DNA of 18,855 bases from DATEJJ01 sp039649115 (GCA_039649115.1 JBBWZQ010000122.1:1-18855); one strand, 5' to 3'; counted from the first letter of the stretch, positions 1 through 7,439 are shown. The notes: a model not told the origin generated them from the letters alone. Program-made: numbers and translations.

Positions 1-1193
1 GCCGGGGGTCGGGACGGTACCGGCTGGCGCTGCTGCGCCGGCTGCACGGGCGGCTGGGCGCGCGGCGGGGGCGGGGTGAAGGCCCGGGGCACCCCGGAGT
101 GGCCGGGGTGGGCGGCGCCGGGCGGCGGGGTGGGCGCGCCGATGCACAGCGCGCCCTCCACCACCACCGTCTCCGGCTGCTCCAGCGTGGTCGGCGCGAT
201 CTGCAGCTCGGTGTGGATGAGGTGGGCGGCCAGCGGGATGCGGCTGGAGCCGCCGACCAGGAAGATGCCGACGAGGTCGCGGGAGGGGATGCCGGTGGTG
301 GCGATGCACCGGTTGAGACACACGACGGTGTGCTCCAGGTACGGGCGCACCAGGCCCTCGAACTCCTCCCGGGTCAGGTGCGCGTCCACCTCCAGCGCGG
401 GCAGGTGGATGTCGGCGCTGGTGGTGCGGGAGAGCATCTCCTTGGCCGCGCGTACGTCGTCGTAGAGCATCCGCCGGTGACGCCGCTCGGTACCGTCGCC
501 CGGGTTGACCAGGCTGCCCCACTGCGCCGGGTGGCTGCCCGCGTACGTGCGCCCCAGGTGCTCCACGATCGCGTGGTCGAAATCCAGCCCGCCCACGTCG
601 GGCAGGCCCTCCTCGGCGAGCACGGTGAACCCGGTCGGCGTGCGCCGCACCACGGTGGCGTCGAAGGTGCCGCCGCCCAGGTCGTAGATGGCCAGGCTGC
701 GGCCGACCGGTACCGCCGAGCGCAGCACCGCGGTGAAGTAGGAGGCCGCGGCGACCGGTTCGGCGACCAGCTGGGGGCTGGGCAGCCCGGCCAGGCGCGC
801 CGCCTCGGCCAGCAGCCGGCGCCGCTGCTCCCCCCACCGGGCCGGGTGGGTCAGCCGGACCTGCTCCGGTACCGCGCCCAGCTGCCGGTGCGCCTCCACC
901 CCCACCTGGCGCAGCACGGCGGCGAACACCTGCGGTACCGGCAGCTCGGTGTCGCCCAGCAGGACCACGCCGTCGTCGACGCGGCGCTTCGGGTTGGGCT
1001 CGAAGCGGCTCGGATCCACCCGGGAGTGGCGCTCGGCGTCCCGCCCGACGAGCATCTGGCCGTCGGGCGTCAGGTACACCGCGGTGGGCATCAGCGGCGC
1101 GCCGTCGAACAGCAGCGGTCGGGTGCGCCCGTCGGCCAGCCGCAGCATGGCGGCGGTGTTCGAGGTGCCGAAGTCCACGCCGAGGACGCTCAC
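1..1193 (-). CDS. Hsp70-family (DnaK-like) ATPase, partial at the window edge
   Basis: The reading frame enters at 1193 (GTG) and runs off the left edge, giving about 397 residues. It holds a complete actin-fold nucleotide-binding domain: the N-terminal phosphate-1 loop VLGVDFGTSNTAA, the phosphate-2 loop YDLGGGTFDATVV near residue 170, and the adenosine motif FLVGGSSRIPL near residue 320. These mark an ATP-hydrolysing Hsp70 relative in the cytosol. After the NBD the chain turns directly into a Pro/Gln/Ala-rich segment (HPGHSGVPRAFTPPP and on) instead of a DnaK-type substrate-binding beta domain, so this is one of the actinobacterial Hsp70-like proteins with a disordered linker and an unknown C-terminus. 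The GTG at 1193 lies 7 nt after a TAGGGT box, which suggests a leaderless transcript; an in-frame GTG at 1202 overlaps the box and is less likely. It is divergent from the GDPD gene. Client and partner are unknown. Confidence 0.9.
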   Translation of the reverse strand, partial: MSVLGVDFGTSNTAAMLRLADGRTRPLLFDGAPLMPTAVYLTPDGQMLVGRDAERHSRVDPSRFEPNPKRRVDDGVVLLGDTELPVPQVFAAVLRQVGVEAHRQLGAVPEQVRLTHPARWGEQRRRLLAEAARLAGLPSPQLVAEPVAAASYFTAVLRSAVPVGRSLAIYDLGGGTFDATVVRRTPTGFTVLAEEGLPDVGGLDFDHAIVEHLGRTYAGSHPAQWGSLVNPGDGTERRHRRMLYDDVRAAKEMLSRTTSADIHLPALEVDAHLTREEFEGLVRPYLEHTVVCLNRCIATTGIPSRDLVGIFLVGGSSRIPLAAHLIHTELQIAPTTLEQPETVVVEGALCIGAPTPPPGAAHPGHSGVPRAFTPPPPRAQPPVQPAQQRQPVPSRPP

Positions 1194-1200
1194 GGACGCC

Positions 1201-1206
1201 ACCCTA
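1201..1206 (-). promoter_or_regulatory. TAGGGT -10 box of a leaderless promoter (Hsp70-like gene)
   Basis: On the minus strand TAGGGT ends 7 nt before the GTG at 1193. No separate Shine-Dalgarno and no good -35 box are seen. This is the TAnnnT arrangement of actinobacterial leaderless genes, and the same hexamer at the same spacing precedes the GT87 and VOC genes in this window. Confidence 0.5.
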
Positions 1207-1255
1207 CTGTGCCGCGACACGCCCGCGCAGATCCACAAGACGGAGGCGTACCCGT

Positions 1256-1261
1256 CATACT
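1256..1261 (+). promoter_or_regulatory. Possible -10 box (CATACT) of a leaderless promoter (GDPD gene)
   Basis: CATACT ends 6 nt before the GTG start at 1268, where no Shine-Dalgarno is present. It matches TATACT at five of six positions. The spacing agrees with the other leaderless candidates in the window, but no -35 box is recognisable. Confidence 0.35.
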
Positions 1262-1267
1262 CCGGCG

Positions 1268-2044
1268 GTGGGTAACCGCTTCGGCTTCCTCGACGCGCCC
1301 ATCCCGCTGGCGTTCGCACACCGGGGCGGCGCGGCGGCCGGCGACGAGAACACCGTGGCCGCCTTCGAGCGGGCGGTCCGCACCGGCTACCGCTACCTGG
1401 AGACCGACACCCACGCCACCGCCGACGGGGTACCCGTGGTGTTCCACGACGAGACGCTGGACCGGATGCTGGGCCGACCCGGGCGGCTGGCCACGCTGCG
1501 CTACGCCGACCTGGCCAGCATCCGGATCGGCGGGCAGAGCGTGGTGCCCCGGCTGGGTGACGTGCTGGACGCCTGGCCGCGGGTACGGTTCAACATCGAC
1601 GTGAAGGCCGACTCGGCGGTGGTACCGACGGTCGAGCTGATCCGGCGCGCCGGTGCGGTGGACCGGGTGCTGCTCGCCTCGTTCAGCGACGCGCGGGTGG
1701 CCCGGATGCGCGCCGCGCTCGGCCCGGCGCTGGCCACCTCGCTGGGCAGCCGGGCGGTGGCGAGGCTGTGGGCGGCGTCCCGGGCGCCGGGGCCGTGGTT
1801 GCCGGCGAGGCGGGTGGCTGCCGCGGCGGCCGCGCAGGTGCCGGTGCGGGCCGGGCGGCTGCGGGTGGTGGACCGGCGGTTCCTGGACCGGGCCCACCGG
1901 CTCGGCCTGCAGGTGCACGTCTGGACGATCGACGAGCCCGCCGAGATGCACGAGTTACTGGACCTGGGCGTGGATGGCATCATGACCGATCACATCGACG
2001 TGCTGCGCGACGCCTACACCGCACGCGGCGTCTGGGCCGCCTGA
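1268..2044 (+). CDS. Glycerophosphodiester phosphodiesterase (GDPD)
   Basis: 258 residues, the usual size of a bacterial GDPD domain protein. It is expected to hydrolyse glycerophosphodiesters to glycerol-3-phosphate and an alcohol using a divalent metal in a TIM barrel. Visible family motifs are AHRGG (H18, R19), DENT (E27), and ETDTHATADGVPVVFHDETL with E45, D47 and H60; the barrel closes with VHVWTIDEPAEM and LGVDGIMTDH near the C-terminus. No signal peptide is seen, so it is probably cytosolic and acts on lipid turnover products. The GTG at 1268 is preferred because it lies 6 nt after a -10-like CATACT. The UMF1-type transporter starts 15 bp after its stop, so the two are probably co-transcribed. 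Confidence 0.9.
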   Translation: MGNRFGFLDAPIPLAFAHRGGAAAGDENTVAAFERAVRTGYRYLETDTHATADGVPVVFHDETLDRMLGRPGRLATLRYADLASIRIGGQSVVPRLGDVLDAWPRVRFNIDVKADSAVVPTVELIRRAGAVDRVLLASFSDARVARMRAALGPALATSLGSRAVARLWAASRAPGPWLPARRVAAAAAAQVPVRAGRLRVVDRRFLDRAHRLGLQVHVWTIDEPAEMHELLDLGVDGIMTDHIDVLRDAYTARGVWAA

Positions 2045-2059
2045 ACCCGGCAGGGAACG

Positions 2060-3406
2060 ATGACCGTTTCGTCCACAGTGGACACCACCGAGCCGCTGTC
2101 CACCCGCCGTGAACGGGTCGGCTGGTACTTCTACGACTGGGCGAACTCCGCGTTCCCCACCACGGTGGTGACCGTGTTCCTCGGCCCGTACCTGGGCGAC
2201 GTCGCGGACAAGGCGGCCGACGCGCACGGCCGGGTGTACCCGCTGGGCATCCCGGTGGCGGCCGGCTCGCTGTTCCCGTACACGGTGTCGCTGTCGGTGC
2301 TGCTGACCGTGTTCGTGCTGCCGGTGGTGGGCGCGGTGGCCGACCGGTCGGCGCACAAGAAGCGGTTGCTGGCCCTGTTCACCTACGTCGCCGCCGGCGC
2401 CTGCCTCGCGATGATCCTCCTGACCGGCGACCGGTACCTGCTGGGCGCCGGGCTGTTCCTGGTCGCGAACATCGCGTACGGGGCGACCAACGTGGTGTAC
2501 AACTCGTTCCTGCCGCAGATCGCCGGGCCGGACGAGCGGGACAAGGTGTCCAGCACCGGCTGGGCGATCGGCTACGTCGGCGGCGGGCTGCTGCTCGCGC
2601 TCAACCTGGTCGCGGTGCAGGTGGGCGGGGAGGCCAACAAGGCGGAGATCGCCCGGTACTGCATCGTGTCCGCGGGGCTGTGGTGGGCCGCGTTCACCAC
2701 CGTCCCGCTGCTGCGGCTGCGGGACCGGCCCGCGGTGGCCGGCGAGCACCGCGGCCCGGTGCTCACCGACGGGTTCGTCCAGCTGTGGCACACCGTCAAG
2801 GGGCTGCGCGCGTACCCGTTGACCCTGTTCTTCCTGGTCTCCTACCTCGTCTACAACGACGGCATCCAGACGGTCATCTCGCAGGCCGCCGTGTACGCGG
2901 ACAAGCAGCTCAAGCTGAGCCAGACGGTGCAGGTGCAGACCATCCTGATGGTGCAGTTGCTGGCGTTCGCCGGCGCGCTCGCGCTGGGCCGGATCGCGGC
3001 CCGGATCGGCGCGTGGCGGACCGTGCTGGGCAGCCTGGTCGTGTGGACGGCGACGCTGGGCATCGCGTACTTCCTGCCGGTCGGCCGGGCGCTGCCGTTC
3101 ATGGCGCTCGGCCTGCTGATCGGCGTCGTGCTGGGCGGCAGCCAGGCGCTGAGCCGGTCGCTGTTCAGCCAGCTCATCCCGCACGGCCGGGAGGCGGAGT
3201 ACTTCGGCCTGTACGAGATCTCCTCGGACGGCACCAGCTGGCTGGGCCCGCTGGTGTTCGGGCTGACCTACCAGGCCAGCGGCAGCTACCGGTACGCGAT
3301 CATCTCGCTGTTGATCTTCTTCGCGCTCGGCTTCCTCGGTCTGCTGGCCGTCCCGATGCGCCGCGCCGTGATCGCCGCCGGCAACATCCCACCCCGCCTT
3401 ATTTGA
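2060..3406 (+). CDS. MFS transporter, UMF1/Atg22-like family
   Basis: 448 residues with about 11-12 hydrophobic segments. The N-terminal WYFYDWANSAFPTTVVTVF is the signature of the UMF1 branch of the major facilitator superfamily, which is related to yeast Atg22; other family traits are the VVGAVADRSAHKKR loop near residue 95, VVYNSFLPQIAGPDERDKVS near 145-165, and GGSQALSRSLFSQLIPHGRE near 360. The bacterial substrate is unknown; Atg22 exports amino acids from the vacuole, but that cannot be carried over. AGGGA lies just before the ATG at 2060. Co-expression with the upstream GDPD gene is likely. Its last 8 bp overlap the 3' end of the minus-strand recombinase gene, so the two transcripts are antisense at their ends. 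Confidence 0.9.
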   Translation: MTVSSTVDTTEPLSTRRERVGWYFYDWANSAFPTTVVTVFLGPYLGDVADKAADAHGRVYPLGIPVAAGSLFPYTVSLSVLLTVFVLPVVGAVADRSAHKKRLLALFTYVAAGACLAMILLTGDRYLLGAGLFLVANIAYGATNVVYNSFLPQIAGPDERDKVSSTGWAIGYVGGGLLLALNLVAVQVGGEANKAEIARYCIVSAGLWWAAFTTVPLLRLRDRPAVAGEHRGPVLTDGFVQLWHTVKGLRAYPLTLFFLVSYLVYNDGIQTVISQAAVYADKQLKLSQTVQVQTILMVQLLAFAGALALGRIAARIGAWRTVLGSLVVWTATLGIAYFLPVGRALPFMALGLLIGVVLGGSQALSRSLFSQLIPHGREAEYFGLYEISSDGTSWLGPLVFGLTYQASGSYRYAIISLLIFFALGFLGLLAVPMRRAVIAAGNIPPRLI

Positions 3407-4322
3407 GAGCAAGAGCGACCAGGTAGGACGGGTCCCGGTCCAGGGAGGCGCGGGCCCGGTCGTAGCGCTGGGTGGTACGCGGGTCGGCGTGCCCCAGCGC
3501 GTACTGCCGCTCCTCCAGCGAGGCGCCCCGCTCCCGGGCCACGGTCGCCCAGGCGTGGCGCAGGCTGTGCGGGGTGATCCGGTCGGCGGCCGGGATGCCG
3601 GCGGCCCGGGCGGCGCGGCGCACGAACCGGTACACCGTGTGCCGGTCCAGCCGCCCACCGGCACCGGTCTGGAACACCGGGCCGGTGCCGCGCCCGGCCA
3701 GGTATCCGTCCAGGGTGGCGGACAGGCCCGGCGGCACCGCCCGGGTGCGGGTCTTGCCGCCCTTCATCCGCAGCCGCACCGTGCGGTGCCCGCGCTCGTG
3801 CCCGAGGTCCTCGACGTCCAGCGCGCACACCTCGGAGACCCGCGCGCCCAACTCCACCAGGAACCCGGCCAGCGCGGCCGCGCAGCCCGGTCCCAGCACC
3901 GGATCCCGGCCGGCCGCGCGCAGCAGCGCCACCGCCTCCGGCACGGACAGTCCCACCGTGGCGGTGTGGTCCCGGTCGACCCGGGGCCGCCGCACCCGCA
4001 GCACCGGGTTGTGCGCGGCGACCCCGCAGTCGACCAGGTACCCGTACCAGGAGGACAGCGCCGCGAGCCGGCGCGCCACACTCGCCGGCGCCGGCGGCCG
4101 GCCGGTGCGCGGGTTGACCACCTGCGCCAGGCCGGCCGCGTACGCGTCCACATGCGGCCGGCGGACCGCCACCACGTCCACGCCGACCCGGGCGCACCAG
4201 GCCGCGAAGTCCGCGACGTCGCGCTGGTACGCCGCCCGGGTGTGTGCCGACTCGCGGTAGCTCCACAGCCACGCCGCGGTGTGGCCGGCGAGGCTCGCGT
4301 CGCACGCCACCAGATCGGTCAT
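3399..4322 (-). CDS. Tyrosine recombinase / XerC-XerD-like site-specific integrase
   Basis: 307 residues, the Xer size. An N-terminal SAM-like core-binding domain (about residues 8-110, with TRAAYQRDVADFAAW) is followed by the catalytic domain. All catalytic residues are visible: R161 in LGARVSEV, K190 in MKGGKTR, H252 and R255 in PHSLRHAWAT, H278 in LGHAD and the nucleophile Y287 in TTQRYD. It should therefore be an active DNA strand-exchange enzyme. No excisionase, phage or conjugation genes, or clear att repeats accompany it, and its base composition matches its neighbours. It could be a domesticated integrase or a resident Xer paralogue; the context is not that of xerC or xerD. The start is taken at 4322; no good Shine-Dalgarno is seen, and TAGACA ends 7 nt upstream. 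The 3' end overlaps the transporter gene. Confidence 0.9.
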   Translation of the reverse strand: MTDLVACDASLAGHTAAWLWSYRESAHTRAAYQRDVADFAAWCARVGVDVVAVRRPHVDAYAAGLAQVVNPRTGRPPAPASVARRLAALSSWYGYLVDCGVAAHNPVLRVRRPRVDRDHTATVGLSVPEAVALLRAAGRDPVLGPGCAAALAGFLVELGARVSEVCALDVEDLGHERGHRTVRLRMKGGKTRTRAVPPGLSATLDGYLAGRGTGPVFQTGAGGRLDRHTVYRFVRRAARAAGIPAADRITPHSLRHAWATVARERGASLEERQYALGHADPRTTQRYDRARASLDRDPSYLVALALK

Positions 4323-4412
4323 GGTGATCTGTCTACTACGGCCGGCCGCGCGCTGTCACGACCGGCGGCCCGCCGGCGCAGCGGCGCGACCGGACCGGGC
4401 AGCAGGGCCGCG

Positions 4413-4450
4413 CCGGCCAGGGCGGGAGAGACCGGCCAGGGCGGGAGAGA
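4413..4450. repeat. Perfect 19-bp tandem direct repeat, two copies
   Basis: The unit CCGGCCAGGGCGGGAGAGA occupies 4413-4431 and again 4432-4450, with no mismatch and no spacer. It lies about 90 bp upstream of the recombinase start, in the gap after the YbjQ-family gene. It may be a replication-slippage product or a pair of protein-binding sites; the sequence does not decide. Confidence 0.85.
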
Positions 4451-4460
4451 ACAGGGTGCG

Positions 4461-4488
4461 CCGCCGCCCGCTCCAGGGCGGGTGGCGG
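4461..4488 (-). terminator. Possible stem-loop terminator downstream of the YbjQ-family gene
   Basis: CCGCCC (4464-4469) and GGGCGG (4476-4481) form a 6-bp stem around a 6-nt loop, with further CCGCC/GGCGG pairing possible outside it across a bulge. It lies about 80 nt after the stop of the YbjQ-family gene and before the recombinase gene. There is no T-tract, so function is uncertain. Confidence 0.3.
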
Positions 4489-4566
4489 CGTCACGAACGG
4501 GCGGATGGACGGGACAGCACCCCGGCCGGGCCGGGCCCGACCGCGGTTGCGCGGCGGGCGGACGGG

Positions 4567-5022
4567 TCAGGGCAGCCGGTTGCGCAGCGCGCGGCGCCGC
4601 TCCCGGGCCGGCGCCCCGCCGGCCGAGCCACCGGCCGGCAGCGGCAGCGGACCGCCGTCGTTGGCGCGGGTGCGCAGGCTCCACATGGTGCGCGCGCGCC
4701 GGGCCAGCACGGGCAGCGGCTCGGCGATCACGCACGTGCCGTACGCGCAGATCTCCATCCACATCTCCGACACGTTGCGGTGGTCGAACCGCATGTTGAT
4801 GACCGCGTTCCCACCGCTGGCGCGGGCGTGGGCCGCCATCCGTTCGACCGCCTCGTGCCGCCCCGCGGCCAGGTAGGCCTCGCCCACGCGCGGGTTGTCC
4901 ACCCGCAGCGGGCGGATGCCCTCGGTGAACTTGTTGCGCGGCCGGGCCGCGACTCCGATCACCAGGCCACGGATCTCGGTGATGCGGTACCCGGCGAGGT
5001 CGTTCGTCGTGACGACTAGCAT
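4567..5022 (-). CDS. YbjQ/UPF0145-family protein
   Basis: 151 residues from the ATG at 5022. Residues 1-105 match the compact YbjQ fold: LVVTTNDLAGYRITEIRGLV, then AAHARASGGNAVINMRFD and EICAYGTCVIAEPL. The family is widespread and is sometimes described as heavy-metal-binding, but its biochemical role is not established, so no function is assigned. The C-terminal 45 residues (Gly/Ala/Pro/Arg-rich) are an extension beyond the family core. An upstream in-frame ATG at 5040 is rejected because its would-be ribosome site touches the start, whereas GGGGT lies about 5 nt before the ATG at 5022 and homologues begin with this MLVVTT-type sequence. It is on the same strand as the recombinase, 244 bp ahead of it, and divergent from the GT87 gene. 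Confidence 0.8.
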   Translation of the reverse strand: MLVVTTNDLAGYRITEIRGLVIGVAARPRNKFTEGIRPLRVDNPRVGEAYLAAGRHEAVERMAAHARASGGNAVINMRFDHRNVSEMWMEICAYGTCVIAEPLPVLARRARTMWSLRTRANDGGPLPLPAGGSAGGAPARERRRALRNRLP

Positions 5023-5165
5023 GCTGCACCCCGTTTCCATCCTCGATGCGCAGCAGTTACCCGATTCGGCACTCCATCAACCCTTGATGCTACGGGGCCA
5101 CCCGTTCGGACCAGGCGAGACCCGGGAATCCGCTACCGGCCGGAGCCGGGCACGACCAGACCCGA

Positions 5166-5246
5166 CTCGCCCGCCACGCGGCCGGCGCGCTCCTGGCCGG
5201 CGCGATCCTGGCCGGCGCGATCCTGTTCGCGGTACGCGACGCCTGA
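5166..5246 (+). pseudogene. Startless reading frame ending in a hydrophobic segment (possible gene remnant)
   Basis: The frame that stops at TGA 5244-5246 is open back to 5088. From about 5166 almost every codon ends in G or C, like the real genes here, and it encodes ARHAAGALLAGAILAGAIL and then FAVRDA, which reads as one transmembrane helix followed by a short polar tail. No ATG, GTG or TTG is available in frame. It could be the 3' stub of a lost gene or chance coding made by the 15-bp repeat inside it. Confidence 0.25.
5191..5225. repeat. 15-bp tandem repeat, two full copies and a partial third
   Basis: TCCTGGCCGGCGCGA occupies 5191-5205 and 5206-5220, followed by a 5-base start of another copy; GCCGGCGCG just before 5191 looks like the tail of an earlier copy. 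The period is a multiple of three and keeps the small hydrophobic frame open. It sits 65-100 bp upstream of the GT87 gene. Confidence 0.8.
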
Positions 5247-5276
5247 GGGCGCACCGGGCGGCCGCCACCCGGGCGG

Positions 5277-5282
5277 TAGGGT
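5277..5282 (+). promoter_or_regulatory. TAGGGT -10 box of a leaderless promoter (GT87 gene)
   Basis: TAGGGT ends exactly 7 nt before the ATG at 5290, with no Shine-Dalgarno between. The hexamer and spacing are identical to those of the Hsp70-like and VOC genes. Confidence 0.5.
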
Positions 5283-5289
5283 CCCGGGC

Positions 5290-6465
5290 ATGGGGTCGGC
5301 GCGGATCACGGTGGGCCGGGTCGCGAGCTGGCTGCCGGCCGGCGTCCTCGCCGCGGTCACCGCGCTCGCCGCGCTGACCCGCCGGCCCCCGGACCGCCTC
5401 GCCGACCTGCACGTCTACGTCGGCGCCGTGTCCGGCCTGCGGCACCACCACAGCCTGTACGACTTCATCACCGGCAACGGCGCCCCGTTCACGTACCCGC
5501 CGTTCGCCGGCCTGGTGCTGCTGCCGCTGGCGCACCTGCCCGAGTGGCCGATCGGGGTGGCCTGGACGGTGGCGAAGCTGGCCGTGGTCGCCGCCCTCGC
5601 CGTGCTCGCCGGCCGGGCCGCCCAGGCCTGGTACCCGCGCCGCGTCCGCCCGTGGCTGGCGCCGGCCCTCGCCGCCGCCCTGTTCGCCTCGGCACCGGTC
5701 TCCAGCGACCTGCGCTTCGGCCAGGTCAGCGTGGTACTTGCGACCCTGGTGCTGGCCGACCTCACGCTCGCCCGGCCCCGGTACCGCGGTGTGCTGACCG
5801 GCCTGGCCACGGCGGTGAAGCTGACCCCGCTGATCTTCATCCCGCTGCTGTGGCTGGGCGGCCGCCGCCGCGCGGCCCTCACCGCGGTCGCCGCGTGCGC
5901 GGCCGCGACCGGGCTGGCCTGGGCCGTGCTGCCCGGCGACTCGCTGCGCTTCTGGGGCACGGAGGTCTGGCGGGTCGGCCGGCTGGGCCACATCACGACC
6001 GGCGGGAACCAGTCGTTCAACGGCGCCCTGCTGCGCCTCGGCCTGGCCGGCCCGCCGCGCGCCCTGCTGACGCTGGCCGTGGCCGCCCTGGTCGGGTGCC
6101 TCGCGCTGTGGCGTGGCGCGCGCGCCGCCCGCGCCGGTGACTGGCTGTCCGCCGGTATCCTCGCGGGCGCGGCGAGCGTGGTCATCTCCCCCGTCTCCTG
6201 GACCCACCACCAGGTCTGGCTGGTGCTCGCCGCCGTGCTGCCGGTACGCGGCCCGGCCGCGGCCCGGGTGGCCTGGCCGCTGCTCGTGCTGGCCGTCATG
6301 ATCCCGCCGGTACTGGCGCTGGGCGCGCTGCCCGGCCCGGCCGGCGTGCTGCTGGGCAACCTCCGGCTGCTGCTCGCCGCCGGCGTCGCCGCCCTCGTAC
6401 CGCTGGCCCGCCCGCCGGGCACCGCGTCCGTCCAGCCGCAGGGTCAGCTCGCCGCCCAGGTGTAA
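5290..6465 (+). CDS. GT87-family membrane glycosyltransferase (polyprenol-phosphate-mannose-dependent mannosyltransferase-like)
   Basis: 391 residues with many hydrophobic helices, typical of the GT-C fold of family GT87 (DUF2029), which includes mycobacterial PimE. The N-terminal loop after the first helix carries the conserved acidic DLHVY (D39), the likely catalytic residue by analogy with PimE, followed by HSLYDF and FTYPPFAGLVLLPLA. FGQVSVVLATLVLADL (about residues 143-158), TAVKLTPLIFIPLLW and NQSFNGALLRL are further family traits. It probably moves mannose from a polyprenyl-phosphate carrier onto a lipoglycan or glycolipid on the outer face of the membrane; the acceptor is unknown. The short tail after the last helix is polar. 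It stands alone and ends 30 bp before the 3' end of the convergent first ECF41 gene. Confidence 0.85.
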   Translation: MGSARITVGRVASWLPAGVLAAVTALAALTRRPPDRLADLHVYVGAVSGLRHHHSLYDFITGNGAPFTYPPFAGLVLLPLAHLPEWPIGVAWTVAKLAVVAALAVLAGRAAQAWYPRRVRPWLAPALAAALFASAPVSSDLRFGQVSVVLATLVLADLTLARPRYRGVLTGLATAVKLTPLIFIPLLWLGGRRRAALTAVAACAAATGLAWAVLPGDSLRFWGTEVWRVGRLGHITTGGNQSFNGALLRLGLAGPPRALLTLAVAALVGCLALWRGARAARAGDWLSAGILAGAASVVISPVSWTHHQVWLVLAAVLPVRGPAAARVAWPLLVLAVMIPPVLALGALPGPAGVLLGNLRLLLAAGVAALVPLARPPGTASVQPQGQLAAQV

Positions 6466-6467
6466 CC

Positions 6468-6494
6468 GGCGGGGATCGCCCCATTGGTGGGGAT
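6468..6494. terminator. Weak bidirectional stem-loop between convergent genes
   Basis: The 30-bp gap between the GT87 stop and the sigma-factor stop holds GGGGATCGCCCC and, overlapping it, CCCCATTGGTGGGG. Each gives a 4-bp G/C stem on either strand. The position fits a shared terminator, but the stems are short and there is no T-run. Confidence 0.25.
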
Positions 6495-6495
6495 T

Positions 6496-7377
6496 TCAGC
6501 CGTCCACGATGGTCGGGGCGAGACCCCGCAGCCGCTCCGGATCGGCGAGGATGTCGATGGCCACGATCCTGCCGGCCGTGATCATGAAACTCATCAGGGC
6601 CACTGGCTGCCCGTGGGCGATGCTGACGATTCCGGGCGCCCCGTTGACCAGCACCTGCTTCGACGCGTACGCGAGCCGGGCGAAGCTGAGCGCCTGCCGG
6701 GCCACGGCCGCGGCGCCCCTGATCTCGGCCAGTCCGCCGGTCACGGCGCCGCGGTCGGCGCGCAGCACCACGTCGGGATCGAGCACGGCGACCAGCGCGT
6801 CGAGGTCGCCACCCCGCGCGGCGGTCAGGAACGCGTCGACGACCTGCCGCTGGCGGGCCAGATCGGGATCGGGCACCGGGGCGGCTCCGCGCACCCGCCG
6901 GCGGGCGCGGCTGGCCAACTGCTTGGCCGCGGCCGGCGAGCGCCCGACGATCGGCGCGATCTGGTCGAAGGGCACGGCGAACATGTCGTGCAGCACGAAC
7001 GCCAGCCGCTCGGCCGGGCCCAGCGCTTCGAGCACCACCAGCAGGGCGAGGCCGACCGAGTCCGCGAGCAGCGCCTCCTGCTCGGGGTCGGGGCCCGCGG
7101 CGGGGCTGACGATCGGGTCGGGCAGGTGCGGTTGCAGCGCGACCTCCCGCCGCGACCGCCGCGCGCGCAGTATGTCCAGGCACACCCGGCCGACGACCGT
7201 GGTCAGCCAGCCGCCCAGGTTCACCACCTCGCTGGTGTCGGCCCGGTCCAGCCGCAGCCAGGCCTCCTGGACCGCGTCGTCGGCCTCGCTGAGCGAGCCG
7301 AGCATCCGGTACGCCACCGCCTTCAGGTGCGTGCGGTACGCCTCGAACTGGTCCGCCAGGAACTCGTGGTCGTCCAC
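6496..7377 (-). CDS. ECF41-type (SigJ-like) sigma factor with fused SnoaL-like domain
   Basis: 293 residues. Region 2 is near the N-terminus (LKAVAYRMLGSLSEADDAVQ, then GGWLTTVVGRVCLDILRAR); region 4 is about residues 100-170 (LGPAERLAFVLHDMFAVPF, then APIVGRSPAAAKQLASRARR). A C-terminal SnoaL/NTF2-like domain (about 175-290) replaces a separate anti-sigma factor, as known for group ECF41, where this extension tunes activity. The usual DGGG-type linker motif is altered (LRADRGAVTGG), and ADPERLRGL stands where NPDKL is common. The GTG at 7377 is chosen because GGAGGAAGG lies 5 nt before it. A TGTCACT-N16-CGTC element upstream suggests autoregulation. It is a close paralogue of the sigma factor at 12686-13564. 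Its expected redox-enzyme partner is only a stump (7472-7616). Confidence 0.92.
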   Translation of the reverse strand: MDDHEFLADQFEAYRTHLKAVAYRMLGSLSEADDAVQEAWLRLDRADTSEVVNLGGWLTTVVGRVCLDILRARRSRREVALQPHLPDPIVSPAAGPDPEQEALLADSVGLALLVVLEALGPAERLAFVLHDMFAVPFDQIAPIVGRSPAAAKQLASRARRRVRGAAPVPDPDLARQRQVVDAFLTAARGGDLDALVAVLDPDVVLRADRGAVTGGLAEIRGAAAVARQALSFARLAYASKQVLVNGAPGIVSIAHGQPVALMSFMITAGRIVAIDILADPERLRGLAPTIVDG

Positions 7378-7382
7378 TGATA

Positions 7383-7391
7383 CCTTCCTCC
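7383..7391 (-). promoter_or_regulatory. Strong Shine-Dalgarno fixing the first ECF41 start
   Basis: On the minus strand GGAGGAAGG lies 5 nt before the GTG at 7377. It decides the start against an upstream extension of 36 codons that would run through the promoter. Confidence 0.75.
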
Positions 7392-7412
7392 GTCGCCATC
7401 CGTCAGTGCGGT

Positions 7413-7439
7413 GACGAACCGGAACCGACCGAAGTGACA
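7413..7439 (-). promoter_or_regulatory. Candidate ECF41-dependent promoter of the first sigma gene
   Basis: On the minus strand TGTCACT (7439-7433) is followed after exactly 16 nt by CGTC (7416-7413). ECF41 promoters are known to carry a TGTCACA-like -35 and a CGTC -10. Transcription would start near 7405, giving a leader of about 28 nt that contains the Shine-Dalgarno. Autoregulation is inferred. Confidence 0.55.

Noticed and set aside
99..1604. Long plus-strand open frame of about 500 codons
   Set aside because: It is antisense to the Hsp70-like gene and then runs into the GDPD gene in the wrong frame. It reads as Arg/Gly/Val/His-rich low-complexity sequence with no family motif, typical of shadow frames in high-GC DNA.
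1955..3664. Minus-strand open frame of about 570 codons
   Set aside because: It lies opposite the UMF1-type transporter, whose motifs and membrane helices are clear. The translation is Gln/Arg/Asp/Val-rich with no domain.
4319..5040. Repeat clusters upstream of the recombinase as a CRISPR-like array
   Set aside because: There are only two head-to-tail copies of 19 bp with no spacers between them, so this is a simple tandem repeat.
5133..5360. Minus-strand frame with a repeated DRAGQ motif
   Set aside because: The motif is only the antisense reading of the 15-bp tandem repeat at 5191-5225, and the frame runs into the GT87 gene.
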